A program made the position numbers and the translations under genes. Shown here in pieces: positions 52,552-61,153 of a DNA stretch of 64,000 nt. Each line of letters begins with the position of its first letter. Position 1 is the first letter of the stretch. Origin of the DNA: JAFGCL01 sp964492335 (GTDB lineage Bacteria > Chloroflexota > Dehalococcoidia > UBA2247 > RBG-13-53-26); NCBI GenBank assembly GCA_964492335.1, contig CAZBJX010000006.1, positions 1 through 64,000 on the forward strand. Direction: 5' to 3'. The notes below the pieces were generated by a model. It saw only the letters and a program-made list of their open reading frames with translations. It was not told where the DNA came from and did not search any database.

Positions 52552-53778
52552 TCATTTCAAGTTCAGGCGGAAGAGAGGCTCGAACGAGCTGAACAGGTCC
52601 AGGTACTGCTCCAGGTAGCGGGACAGCAGGAAGTTCTGGCGGACCTTCTCCCTGGCGCGGCGCCCCATGGCGTCGCGCAGCCCCCTGTCCTTGACCAGTT
52701 GAACGATCCTCAGGGCCGCCTCTTCCACGGAAGAGACCAGGAAGCCGTTGACCTCGTCGTCGATCTGGAAGCGGATGCCCCCCGCATTGCCCCCGATGAC
52801 CGGGGTGCCCTTCCACATGGCTTCGGACACCGTCAGCCCGAACCCCTCGCGCAGCGATTTCTGCAGCACCACGGCTGCCTTCCGCTGGAGCGCGTTCACC
52901 AGGTAGCTGTCCTGGATGCTGTGTATTATGATCCGCTCCTCCCGGCTCTCCAGTAGGGAGTCGTAGACCTCTTCACCCTCCGGGTCGTCGGAGGCCACGT
53001 TTCCCACCAGGACCAGGGTGCAGTCGACCTCCCTGCGGGCGATCTTGAACGCCTCGATGACCCCCTTCGGGTCCTTCCAGGTGTCGAAGCGCGAGATCTG
53101 CACCACCAGCGGCAGGTCGGTGGGGATGCCGTAGTGGCGGAGCCGCTCGTCTATCTCCGCTTCGGTGAGGTCCCTGTTGATAATGGAGAAGGGGTCAATC
53201 GCCGGTACGAAGACCACCTGCGGAGGCCCGATTTCCTGAACATAGTCCGGGCTGCTCACGATGACCGCGTCGTACTGCTCGATGAAGCGGACCAGGTACT
53301 CCCAGAGCTCCGGGTTGGGGTGGGTCAGGTCTATGTGGCAGCGCCAGACCCAGGGCACTCGCTTCCGGTAGTGCTCAATCAAGGGCAGGGGCTGGGGGTC
53401 GTGAACGATGATGATGTCATGGTTGTTCAGGTGGTTGCGGATGGAGTTCTCGAAGACCACCTCCTCGTACAGCTCCATCTTGCGCTGGCTGAGGTTGATC
53501 TCTCCGCCCTGGAGGGCATTGTGCATCTTCTTGGTCACCGTGAAGAAGTCCGGGGGGCCGTGGATGGCCCGCCACCCGACCCTTATCCCCAGGCTGTTCA
53601 TCAGGAGGGTCATGGAAGACAGCAGCTGGGCCACGCCGCCGCCATAATAGGTGGAGTTGATGTTGGTGATGTGGAAGTCGTGCAGCGGCCTGGCCTTGCG
53701 GATGATGCGCTCCACGCTCTCGGCCCCGATCAGGGGCTCGTAGTCTTCGATGGTAGTGGTCCGGAAAGCTCTCGTCAT
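52552..53778 (-). CDS. treT: trehalose synthase, TreT type (GT4 glycosyltransferase)
   Basis: A 408-residue GT4 glycosyltransferase. It has the TreT-type N-terminus (PLHDFHITNINSTYYGGGVAQLL), HIDLTHPNPELWEYL, and the sugar-nucleotide site EGFGLTVSEAMWKGTPVIG with GGIRFQI. TreT makes trehalose from NDP-glucose and glucose. ATG 53778 has AAGGAG 11 nt upstream; ATG 53799 is the alternative. It lies 41 bp after galT, which supplies or interconverts sugar phosphates, so both may serve compatible-solute or glycan metabolism. Confidence 0.88.
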   Translation of the reverse strand: MTRAFRTTTIEDYEPLIGAESVERIIRKARPLHDFHITNINSTYYGGGVAQLLSSMTLLMNSLGIRVGWRAIHGPPDFFTVTKKMHNALQGGEINLSQRKMELYEEVVFENSIRNHLNNHDIIIVHDPQPLPLIEHYRKRVPWVWRCHIDLTHPNPELWEYLVRFIEQYDAVIVSSPDYVQEIGPPQVVFVPAIDPFSIINRDLTEAEIDERLRHYGIPTDLPLVVQISRFDTWKDPKGVIEAFKIARREVDCTLVLVGNVASDDPEGEEVYDSLLESREERIIIHSIQDSYLVNALQRKAAVVLQKSLREGFGLTVSEAMWKGTPVIGGNAGGIRFQIDDEVNGFLVSSVEEAALRIVQLVKDRGLRDAMGRRAREKVRQNFLLSRYLEQYLDLFSSFEPLFRLNLK

Positions 53779-53819
53779 CGTGCTTCGGTCTCCTTCCATT
53801 GGCCCATCCCCGCCCCGGC

Positions 53820-54821
53820 TCATCCGGGCAGGCCCCGCATGAAGCGCGCCGTTTCCTCGGGCAGCGCGCTGTTGATGAACATCCCGGAGCCGATCTCGAA
53901 CCCGGCGACCTCGGTGGTCCGGGGCACTATCTTCACGTGCCACTGGTAGAAGTCGGCGCGCTCTTCTCCCACCGGGGCGCTGTCAATGACCAGGTTGAAA
54001 TCGGGGTCGTCGAGGCCGCGGTACAGCTTCTGCAGGGTGGTCCGCAGCACCCGCGCCAGGTGCTCGATGTCCTCCGCCGTGGCCTGGCTGAAGCTGGCCT
54101 GGCCGGCCTTCGGCACTATCCAGGTCTCGAAGGGCCGGTGGGAGGCGAAGGGGTGGAAGACAACGCATCCGGGGGTGTCCATCACCACCCTGGTCCCGGC
54201 TGCCAGCTCGCGCGCGGCCAGGTCGGCGCAAAGGCAACGGCCGTGGTCGTCGTAGTAGCTGACGGCCACCGCGAGTTTGTTCCTGATATGCCCGGGGACG
54301 ACGGCCGTGGCCACCAGCTGCGAGTGCGGATGCTCCAGCGAGGTGCCGGCCGCGGGGCCGTGGTTCTTGAAGATAATGATGGACTTGATGGCGGGGGCCC
54401 GGGTCAGGGCCTGATATCTCTGCTGCCATGCCTGCAGAACGGCCCTCACCTCCTCCTCTTCCATCCCGGCCAGGTGCCTGTTGTGCACCGGCGTCTCCAC
54501 GATCACCTCGTGAATCCCCGTGCCCGCCATGCTCAGGAAGAGCCCGCCGTCGATCTTCCGGGAGGTATCGCCGCCGGGGCTGACCGCAGGGTACTTGTTG
54601 GGGATGACCTTGACCTTCCAGGGGCCGCCCGCGGGTCCCGCAATGGTCAGGGATGCCGGGGGCGTCAGGCCCTCGTTGCCGGGGCAGAACGGGCACGAGC
54701 TGACGAAGGCGGGCTTCTCGGACCGCGGCGCCCTGCGGGCATGCTCTGAAGGCCGCTTTCCCCTTTCTGCGGCCATGATCACCCATTCTTTGGTTGTGGG
54801 GTCCTGTCTCATCTCCGACAT
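53820..54821 (-). CDS. galT: galactose-1-phosphate uridylyltransferase
   Basis: A 333-residue HIT-superfamily GalT. The nucleotidyl-transfer motif is EHPHSQLVAT (His-Pro-His), a zinc site starts SCPFCPGNE, and the second half has HPFASHRPFETWIVP. It moves UMP between glucose-1-P and galactose-1-P; close relatives in other phyla use ADP-sugars. It is the first gene of an operon with treT. A TATAAT sits at 54956-54961 upstream. No galactokinase or epimerase gene is in the window. Confidence 0.88.
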   Translation of the reverse strand: MSEMRQDPTTKEWVIMAAERGKRPSEHARRAPRSEKPAFVSSCPFCPGNEGLTPPASLTIAGPAGGPWKVKVIPNKYPAVSPGGDTSRKIDGGLFLSMAGTGIHEVIVETPVHNRHLAGMEEEEVRAVLQAWQQRYQALTRAPAIKSIIIFKNHGPAAGTSLEHPHSQLVATAVVPGHIRNKLAVAVSYYDDHGRCLCADLAARELAAGTRVVMDTPGCVVFHPFASHRPFETWIVPKAGQASFSQATAEDIEHLARVLRTTLQKLYRGLDDPDFNLVIDSAPVGEERADFYQWHVKIVPRTTEVAGFEIGSGMFINSALPEETARFMRGLPG

Positions 54822-55372
54822 GGTTCCTTCTCGACGAGCGCGGCAGGCTGCGGACTTCCGGGCTGGCGGTCATCGTTGCCTGCAAGCGGCCCGGAGGCGG
54901 GGAAGGGGGCCCAGTCCGGCGGCCCCGTCAGGACTCTGCTCGTATTTGTCACGAGTATTATACCGTCGCCGGCGCCAGGTCGGCCAACTCGCTGCCCGTC
55001 CGGCGCCGGCAGGCCCGGCGTCCCTCTGTGATATACTCTGAAGCATACGATGGGCGCTGCGCCCGAGGCTGACGCTGCGCTCCGACCGTGGCCGCTGCGG
55101 CGCACGGCCGGCATCTTCAGGAGGCAGGCCCCGGGGATGGAGGGCACACGATCGTACGACGCGGAGGATGACGGAGCCGCCGTCATGCTGGAACGCTCGG
55201 TGGGGGGATCGTGACCGGCGCGGGAGTGCACGGGATGTGCGGCTATCACGCGGCGGTGGCCGAGTTGCGCCGCCTGTCGGGAGCCCGGCGGAGAGAGCGG
55301 GAGGAGCGGGCCATCTGGGAGTCGCCAGGTTGACATAACTCCAAGGAGGGCAAAGACAAGGAGGGCAGGGAC
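54822..55372. other. 551-bp gene-poor region with two promoter-like elements
   Basis: Minus-strand TATAAT (54961-54956) could drive galT with a 135-nt leader; TTGGCC lies 19 nt upstream. Plus-strand TGATATACT (55029-55037) is an extended -10 that could drive the thioesterase gene with a long leader. A 40-codon GTG ORF (55211-55333, Arg/Glu-rich) is the only open frame and I do not trust it. No RNA gene seen. Confidence 0.5.
55343..55372 (+). repeat. tandem duplicated ribosome binding site
   Basis: Two 15-bp copies, AAGGAGGGCAAAGAC (55343-55357) and AAGGAGGGCAGGGAC (55358-55372), each with a strong SD, directly before the thioesterase ATG. Confidence 0.8.
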
Positions 55373-55873
55373 ATGGAAGGGCGGGATGTAGCGCACTCCA
55401 CGGTGACGCTGGCGCAGATGGTCTGGCCGGCCATGGCCGGCCGGGCTGGCTTTGCCCACGGGGGCGAGATCATGAAGCTGATGGACGGGGCCGCGGCCGT
55501 CGCCGCCGTCAAGCACTGCCACCGGGACTCGGTGACGGCCCGGGTGGATGGGATCAACTTCTACCGGCCGGTGAGGCTGTACGACTTCGTCACCGTCACT
55601 GCCTGCCTCACCTTCGTGGGCCGATCGTCCATGGAGGTGCTGGTGGAGGTGTGGACGGAGGACATCGCCAGGGAGACGAAGGAGCATGCGCTGACGGCCT
55701 ATTTCATCATGGTGGCGGTGGATGAGACGGGCCGGCCGGCCGAGGTGCCGCCGCTGCTCGTGACCACGGACAGCGAGAAGGCGCTGTGGGAGCAGGGGAA
55801 GCGCCGGTACCATGCCTGCAAGGCGGACATCCTCTCCGATGATGACAGCTACAGGGTGTGCCGCGAGGGATAA
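55373..55873 (+). CDS. hotdog-fold acyl-CoA thioesterase
   Basis: A 166-residue hotdog thioesterase of the YciA/BACH type. The N-terminal catalytic region is GFAHGGEIMKLMDGAAAVAAVKHC, followed by VDGINFYRPVRLYDFVTVTACLTFVGRSSMEVLVEVW, a pattern typical of acyl-CoA thioesterases with a conserved Asp/Asn-Phe pair. It releases CoA from acyl-CoA. A duplicated SD precedes the ATG. It converges on the selenocysteine glutaredoxin gene. Confidence 0.85.
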   Translation: MEGRDVAHSTVTLAQMVWPAMAGRAGFAHGGEIMKLMDGAAAVAAVKHCHRDSVTARVDGINFYRPVRLYDFVTVTACLTFVGRSSMEVLVEVWTEDIARETKEHALTAYFIMVAVDETGRPAEVPPLLVTTDSEKALWEQGKRRYHACKADILSDDDSYRVCREG

Positions 55874-55944
55874 CCGGCAGCTGCGTGCAGCGGCCCTGTC
55901 AGCGGGCAGGTGGGGGCGGTCCTCTCAATGGTCAGCCCCTCAGG

Positions 55945-56496
55945 CTACACCACGGCCTCGGTCTGCATCCTGTGCTCGCCCCGCAGGAACCCCACGGTCA
56001 GCCGGTGGCCCGGCGCCAGCCCGGCCAGCACCCGGGCCAGGTCGTCCGCGGTGCTGATGGGGCGCAGGTTGACCTCGATGATGATATCACCCTGCTGCAG
56101 GCCGGCGCTCTCCGCCGGCGAGCCGGGCCTGACGCTGCCCACGAAGGCCCCGAAGAGTGGCACGGCCCCCGCCTTCCTGGAGACCCTGCTGGCGTCGGCG
56201 ATCTTGAGGCCGAAGGACACCCTCGGAGGGGCCTTGGCCCCGCCCGGCCCGGTCCCCGGCCCGCCCCGGGCGGCCAGCAGCTCTTCCAGCCGCTGCCGGT
56301 CGAACCCGATGACGTGCTCGTCGCCCACCGCGATCACGGGGACGCCCATCTGGTTGGTCCTGCGCACCATTTCCTCGGCGGCCACACGGTCCTTCGAGAC
56401 GTCCTTCTCGATGTAGGGGATGCCCTTCTGCGAAAGGAACTCCTTCGCGTAGACGCAATACGGTCAAGTCGGGGTCGTGTAGAGCGTGATTTCCAT
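55945..56496 (-). CDS. selenocysteine glutaredoxin fused to a PDZ domain (in-frame TGA = Sec11)
   Basis: A 183-residue protein if the minus-strand TGA at 56466-56464 is read as selenocysteine. From ATG 56496 it reads MEITLYTTPT-U-PYCVYAKEFL, where glutaredoxins of this kind have TPTCPYC. The glutaredoxin fold continues (EKDVSKDRVAAEEMV, cis-Pro loop MGVPVIAVGD, IGFDRQRLEELL) to about residue 75. After a Gly/Pro linker a PDZ domain follows (about 90-183; GSVRPGSPAESAGLQQGDIII). SD AAGGGAGAAGG lies just before the ATG. A stem-loop with an AGUU loop follows the TGA. The PDZ suggests it is recruited to protein C-termini. Conventional calling would start at an internal GTG and lose the active site. 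Confidence 0.87.
56430..56448 (-). promoter_or_regulatory. putative bacterial SECIS element of the glutaredoxin-PDZ gene
   Basis: On the minus strand a 7-bp stem (GCGAAGG pairing with CCTTTCGC, one bulged U) carries apical loop AGUU. The loop begins 22 nt after the TGA, within the bacterial SECIS window, and its second base is G. Confidence 0.7.
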
Positions 56497-56533
56497 TGCC
56501 TTCTCCCTTCAGGACTTGTCCCGGCCGGCAACC

Positions 56534-56561
56534 CCGGGCCGGGCCCGCGCGCCCGGCCCGG
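56534..56561. terminator. 11-bp GC hairpin between clpB and the glutaredoxin gene
   Basis: Perfect arms 56534-56544 / 56551-56561 with a 6-nt loop, 15 bp after the clpB stop on the minus strand. No U-tract. Confidence 0.5.
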
Positions 56562-56576
56562 ACCCGATGAGCGCGG

Positions 56577-59228
56577 CTACGGCCCGCGGCGGCCGGCTGC
56601 GGACTTGTTGTCGGCCTTCCCGGCCGGCTTCTCTTCAGCCTCCCGGGCCTTCTCAAACATGATGCCGTCATCCCCGGCGTCGATGGTCACCCGGTCGCCG
56701 TCCTTGAACGTGCCGTCCAGCACCTTGAAGGCCAGCGGGTCCAGCATGCGCCGCTGGATGGTCCGCTTCAGGGGCCTGGCCCCGTAGTTCGGGTCGAAGC
56801 CTTCGCTCACCAGGAACTCCCGGGCGGCGTCGGTCAGCTCCACCGTCATGTGGCGCTCCTCCAGCCTCCGCTGCAGGCCCCTCATCTGGATGTCGACGAT
56901 CTGCATGATCTGGTCGCGGCTAAGGGTGTGGAAGATGATGATCTCGTCCACCCGGTTGAGGAACTCCGGCCGGAAGTGCGAGCGCAGCTCCTCGGTGACG
57001 CGCTGGCGGACCTCGTCCTCGCGGTCCGGGCCCAGGTCGGTGAACCAGTGACTGCCCAGGTTGCTGGTCATGATGACCACGGTGTTCTTGAAATCGACGG
57101 TGCGGCCGTGGCCGTCGGTCAGCCGGCCGTCCTCCAGTATCTGCAGCAGGGTATTGAAGACATCCGCGTGGGCCTTCTCGATCTCGTCGAAGAGCACCAC
57201 GGAGTACGGGCGCCGCCGCACGGCCTCCGTAAGCTGCCCCCCCTCGTCGTAGCCGATGTACCCCGGCGGAGCGCCGATGAGCCGGGACACGGTATGCTTC
57301 TCCATGTACTCAGACATGTCCAGCCTTATCATGGCCTGCTCGTCGTCGAACAGGAACTCCGCCAGCGCCCGGGCCAGCTCCGTCTTGCCCACGCCCGTGG
57401 GGCCCAGGAAGATGAAGCTCCCCAGGGGGCGGTTGGGGTCCTGGAGCCCCGCCCTGGCGCGCCGGATGGCATTGCTCACGGCGCTCAGGGCCTCGTCCTG
57501 CCCCACCACGCGCTGGTGAAGGCGGTCCTCCATCGTCAGCAGCTTGTGGACCTCGCCCTCCACCAGCTTGCTGACGGGGATGCCGGTCCAGTGGCTCAAG
57601 ACCTCGGCGATGTCCTCTTCGTCCACCTCTTCCTTGAGCATCCTCTCGCCGTGGCCGGTGTCGGCCAGGCCGTCCTCCATTTCCTTCAGGCTCTTGATCA
57701 GATCCACCAGGCTGCCGTACTTGAGGCGGGCCGCCCTCTCCAGGTCTCCGGACTGCTCGGCCTGCGCCACTTCCACCTTGGCCTGCTCGATCTGCTCCTT
57801 GAGCCTCTGCATGCCGCCGATGGACTCCTTCTCCTGCTGCCACTGCGCCCGCAGGCGGTTGCCCCGCTCCTTCAGGTCGGCCAGCTCCTTGTCGATGTTG
57901 GCCAGCCTCTCCTTCGACGTGCTGTCGGTCTCCCTCATGAGCGCCTGTCGCTCGATCTCCAGCTGCATGGTGCGCCGCTGCACTTCGTCGAGATTGGCGG
58001 GCACGCTGTCGATCTCCATGCGCAGCCGGCTGGCCGCCTCGTCCACCAGGTCGATGGCCTTGTCCGGCAGGAAACGGTCGCTGATGTAGCGGTGGGACAG
58101 CACGGCGGCGGCCACCATGGCGGCGTCCTTGATGCGCACGCCGTGGTGCACCTCGTAGCGCTCCTTCAGGCCGCGCAGGATGCTGATGGTGTCCTCCACC
58201 GAGGGCTCCACCACCATCACCGGCTGGAAACGGCGCTCCAGGGCGGCATCCTTCTCGATGTGCTTGCGGTACTCGTTGAGAGTGGTGGCCCCCACGCAGT
58301 GCAGCTCCCCTCGGGCCAGCATGGGCTTAAGCATGTTGGAGGCGTCCATGGCGCCCTCGGCGGCGCCGGCGCCGATCACCGTGTGCAGCTCGTCGATGAA
58401 GAGGATGGTCCGGCCCTCGGACTCGGTGATCTCGCGGAGCACCGCCTTGAGCCTCTCCTCGAACTCCCCCCGGTACTTGGTGCCGGCCACCATGGAGCCC
58501 AGGTCCATGGCCACCAGGCGCTTGTCCTTCAGCCCTTCGGGCACGTCCCCCTTCACGATGCGCTGGGCCAGCCCCTCGACGATGGCCGTCTTGCCCACGC
58601 CCGGCTCGCCGATGAGGACCGGGTTGTTCTTGGTGCGCCGCGACAGGACCTGGATCACGCGGCGGATCTCCTTGTCGCGCCCGATCACCGGGTCGAGCTT
58701 GCCGCGGCGGGCGATCTCCGTCAGGTCCCGGCCGTATTTCTCCAGGGCCTGGTACTTCCCCTCGGGGTTGAGGTCCGTCACCCGCTGGCCCCCGCGGATG
58801 GTAGTCAGCGCCTGGTAGATGCTGTCCCTGGTGACGCCGTGGCTGTCGAGCAGCCGGGTGGCCGGGCCCTTTTCGCCGTCGGCGACAATGGCCGTCAGCA
58901 GGTGCTCGGTGCTGACATAGTCGTCCCTGAGCCGCTCGGCTTCCTGCCGGGCGTTGTCCAGGGCCCTCTTCAAACGGGGGGACATGACCAGCTGCACCGG
59001 GCCGTATGCCTTCGGCTGCCGGTCCAGCTCGGCCTTCATCTGCTGCCTGACCTGCCGCAGGTCCACACCCAGCTTCAGCAGCAACTGCGGGACCACGCCG
59101 TCGGCCTGCTCCAGCAGGGCCGTCAGCAGGTGCTCCACGTCCAGCTGACTGTGATTGGCGTTCTCGGCGATCTGCTGGGCCGCCAGGATGGCCTCCTGGG
59201 CCTTCTCAGTGAACTTGTTCAGGTCCAT
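56577..59228 (-). CDS. clpB: ATP-dependent disaggregase ClpB
   Basis: Full-length ClpB of 883 residues. The N-domain has two Clp_N repeats. AAA1 has Walker A GEPGVGKT and Walker B FIDELH. A coiled-coil M-domain (about 410-520) follows, then AAA2 with [15 protein letters not shown] and GYDEGGQL, and the C-terminal small domain. A short Lys/Glu-rich tail ends the protein. It dissolves protein aggregates with DnaK/DnaJ. It starts 44 bp after dnaJ, so the two form a heat-shock operon. Confidence 0.97.
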   Translation of the reverse strand: MDLNKFTEKAQEAILAAQQIAENANHSQLDVEHLLTALLEQADGVVPQLLLKLGVDLRQVRQQMKAELDRQPKAYGPVQLVMSPRLKRALDNARQEAERLRDDYVSTEHLLTAIVADGEKGPATRLLDSHGVTRDSIYQALTTIRGGQRVTDLNPEGKYQALEKYGRDLTEIARRGKLDPVIGRDKEIRRVIQVLSRRTKNNPVLIGEPGVGKTAIVEGLAQRIVKGDVPEGLKDKRLVAMDLGSMVAGTKYRGEFEERLKAVLREITESEGRTILFIDELHTVIGAGAAEGAMDASNMLKPMLARGELHCVGATTLNEYRKHIEKDAALERRFQPVMVVEPSVEDTISILRGLKERYEVHHGVRIKDAAMVAAAVLSHRYISDRFLPDKAIDLVDEAASRLRMEIDSVPANLDEVQRRTMQLEIERQALMRETDSTSKERLANIDKELADLKERGNRLRAQWQQEKESIGGMQRLKEQIEQAKVEVAQAEQSGDLERAARLKYGSLVDLIKSLKEMEDGLADTGHGERMLKEEVDEEDIAEVLSHWTGIPVSKLVEGEVHKLLTMEDRLHQRVVGQDEALSAVSNAIRRARAGLQDPNRPLGSFIFLGPTGVGKTELARALAEFLFDDEQAMIRLDMSEYMEKHTVSRLIGAPPGYIGYDEGGQLTEAVRRRPYSVVLFDEIEKAHADVFNTLLQILEDGRLTDGHGRTVDFKNTVVIMTSNLGSHWFTDLGPDREDEVRQRVTEELRSHFRPEFLNRVDEIIIFHTLSRDQIMQIVDIQMRGLQRRLEERHMTVELTDAAREFLVSEGFDPNYGARPLKRTIQRRMLDPLAFKVLDGTFKDGDRVTIDAGDDGIMFEKAREAEEKPAGKADNKSAAGRRGP

Positions 59229-59272
59229 GCCTCCTCACCTCTCATTCCGGGGGTTGTCGGCGCGCCGCCGCA

Positions 59273-60286
59273 TCATCCGCGCAGCCGGGCCAGCTCCTCG
59301 AAGAGCTTGCGCTCCTTGTCCGAGAGCTTGTCCGGAAGCACGACCGATACCTCCGCGAGGAGGTCGCCGTGCTGTGCCGGCTCGCCCAGCCGCGGCATGC
59401 CCTTGCCCTTGAGCCGGAACACCCGCCCGTTCTGCGTCTCGGCCGGGATCTTCAGCGCCACCTTGCCGTTCAGGTTGGGGACGGTCACCTCACCTCCCAG
59501 CACCGCCGTCGTCAGGGGCACTTTGAGCCTGGAGTGGAGGTCGTCCCCCTTGCGCTCGAAGGTGCTGTGCGGCAGGATGTGCACCACCAGGTAGAGGTCG
59601 CCGGCCGGGCCGCCTCCCATCCCCGGCCCTCCCTGCCCCGCCAGCCGCACCTTCGACCCCTCCTGCACGCCGGCCGGGATCCTGGCCTCTATGCGGCGGG
59701 ACTTCCCGCTGCCGCCCTCCATCTGGAACATGCGGGTGGTCCCGCTGTATGCCTCCTCCAGGGTGATCTCTATGGGCTGCTCGAAGTCCTGGCCCCGCCG
59801 CGCCCGCCCGGCGGTGCGGTAGCGCCCGCCGGCGCCCGGGCCCGCACCGGGTTGGTCGCCGAAGAAGGTGTGGAAGAAGCTGGAGAAGGGGCTCTCACCG
59901 CCGCCGCCGAAGAGGTCCTGCAGGTCCTCCTCGGTCATGGTCTGGTAGTGGACGCCGCCGCCGCCGCGGCTGCCTGGCTGGCCGGCGCCGGCGAAACCGT
60001 AGCGGCTCCAGTCGAACGGCTGCCCGCCGGCCCCGCCGCCGGCCTTCTGCCACTGCTCGTACTCCTTCCAGTGGGCCCCGAGCTCGTCGTACTTCTTGCG
60101 CTTCTCCTGGTCTCCGAGGACCTCGTAGGCTTCGTTGATCTCCTTGAACCTGGCCTCGGCTTCCTTGTTGCCGGGGTTCACGTCCGGATGGTGCTGGCGG
60201 GCGAGCTTGCGGTAGGCCGCCTTGATTTCCTTGGCGGTGGCCTTCTTGTCCACGCCCATTATCTTGTAGTAGTCCTTGTAGTCCAT
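59273..60286 (-). CDS. DnaJ-class co-chaperone (CbpA-like, no zinc finger)
   Basis: A 337-residue J-protein. The J-domain (1-65) has the HPD motif in ARQHHPDVNPG. A long Gly-rich region follows (about 80-165), then two C-terminal substrate-binding beta domains. The CxxCxGxG zinc repeats of DnaJ are missing, as in CbpA. It stimulates DnaK ATPase; no dnaK in the window. Upstream are TTGACT (60352-60347) and CATGAT (60328-60323) with 18-nt spacing; no CIRCE element was seen. Confidence 0.93.
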   Translation of the reverse strand: MDYKDYYKIMGVDKKATAKEIKAAYRKLARQHHPDVNPGNKEAEARFKEINEAYEVLGDQEKRKKYDELGAHWKEYEQWQKAGGGAGGQPFDWSRYGFAGAGQPGSRGGGGVHYQTMTEEDLQDLFGGGGESPFSSFFHTFFGDQPGAGPGAGGRYRTAGRARRGQDFEQPIEITLEEAYSGTTRMFQMEGGSGKSRRIEARIPAGVQEGSKVRLAGQGGPGMGGGPAGDLYLVVHILPHSTFERKGDDLHSRLKVPLTTAVLGGEVTVPNLNGKVALKIPAETQNGRVFRLKGKGMPRLGEPAQHGDLLAEVSVVLPDKLSDKERKLFEELARLRG

Positions 60287-60453
60287 GCTCTCACCTCAGT
60301 CCGGCGTATGGCCTCCGGAGTCATCATGACCGCAACCGGTCCCTCCAGTCAATAGCTTCAGCCAGATCACTCGGGAAGCCCCGGCGGCCCTCTTCCCGCC
60401 GGCGGTCTCCAGCCTTCCCCGGCCGTTGCCCCGATCGGTCCGCCATGCCGGCT

Positions 60454-60702
60454 TCAGTTGTTGCTCAGAGCCACCTCCCGCCGCTGCCGGTGCTTCTCCG
60501 GCGCCCTCACCGTGATACAGCCGATGAGCCGGTCCGCCAGGTCCTGGCAGTCATCGTAGAGCGGGCAGTCCCGGCATCCGTTGTTCTGCCGGCTGCAGGC
60601 CTCGGCCCATCGCTCGATGATGGAATCGTCCTGTTTCTTAGGGTACCACCGGGCTCCCTTGCGGCGTCTGGGTGTTCCTTCTCTGGGTTGCCTCATTGCC
60701 AT
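60454..60702 (-). CDS. small Cys-cluster protein
   Basis: An 82-residue protein: a basic N-terminus (REGTPRRRKGARWYPKK) and a four-Cys site, C-x6-C-x2-C-x5-C, in ACSRQNNGCRDCPLYDDC, probably Zn or Fe-S. It starts 8 bp after the next small gene's stop, so the two form an operon. The function is unknown. Confidence 0.65.
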   Translation of the reverse strand: MAMRQPREGTPRRRKGARWYPKKQDDSIIERWAEACSRQNNGCRDCPLYDDCQDLADRLIGCITVRAPEKHRQRREVALSNN

Positions 60703-60710
60703 CAACCTGC

Positions 60711-60980
60711 TCAGTTCTCGTGCGGAGAGCCGGCGCTCTTCCCGGCGCGCCGGCGGCCTTCGCGGGCCAGCCATTGCTCGAACTTCTCCATGTCGTTGTC
60801 TATCAGGCAGTCGGACAGGTAGTTGGGGAACTCGCGGCGCGCCCGGCACAACAGGCACACCCCGTGACTGGTGCGGGACTGGGCCGGGTCGATCATCCAG
60901 TGGTGTCGGCACCCGACCGCCTTGGCCGCGGCCCCCGTCGAGGGGTCTTGCTTCTCCGTCGTCGCTGCTATGTTGACCAT
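60711..60980 (-). CDS. small zinc-ribbon-like protein
   Basis: An 89-residue protein with a putative site C-x-H-H (GCRHHW) plus CLLC (SHGVCLLCRARREFPNYL), followed by a charged helix (DNDMEKFEQWLAREG). It begins after GGAGGGAAGAGG; a TAGAAT (61015-61010) lies 30 nt upstream. Similar small proteins that begin with C-x-HHW and C-x2-C-x-A-x-R-E-F occur often in Chloroflexota, as far as I recall; function unknown. Confidence 0.68.
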   Translation of the reverse strand: MVNIAATTEKQDPSTGAAAKAVGCRHHWMIDPAQSRTSHGVCLLCRARREFPNYLSDCLIDNDMEKFEQWLAREGRRRAGKSAGSPHEN

Positions 60981-61112
60981 TGCCTCTTCCCTCCGTTCGG
61001 GATCAAGGTATTCTATCGGTGCGGGTGCCGGGGTGTATGCGACTTAAGTCGCCGCGAGGACCTTCCCGCCGGCCGGAGCAGGCTTGCCGGAGGTCAGCCC
61101 GGCCCGAGGACG

Positions 61113-61141
61113 TTGACACTCGGCCCCGGTATCAATAGAAT
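61113..61141 (+). promoter_or_regulatory. near-consensus promoter immediately before the PFK start codon
   Basis: TTGACA (61113-61118), 17-nt spacer, TAGAAT (61136-61141). The ATG is at 61154, only 12 nt after the -10, so transcription would begin about 6 nt before the start codon; no ribosome binding site fits. This predicts a near-leaderless mRNA. Confidence 0.7.
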
Positions 61142-61153
61142 TTACCCACTGCG

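Noticed and set aside
56850..59594. 914-codon plus-strand frame opposite clpB/dnaJ
   Set aside because: Spans two real genes on the other strand; composition typical of a shadow.
60287..60453. Possible CIRCE or other heat-shock operator before dnaJ
   Set aside because: No TTAGCACTC-N9-GAGTGCTAA or similar inverted repeat could be found.
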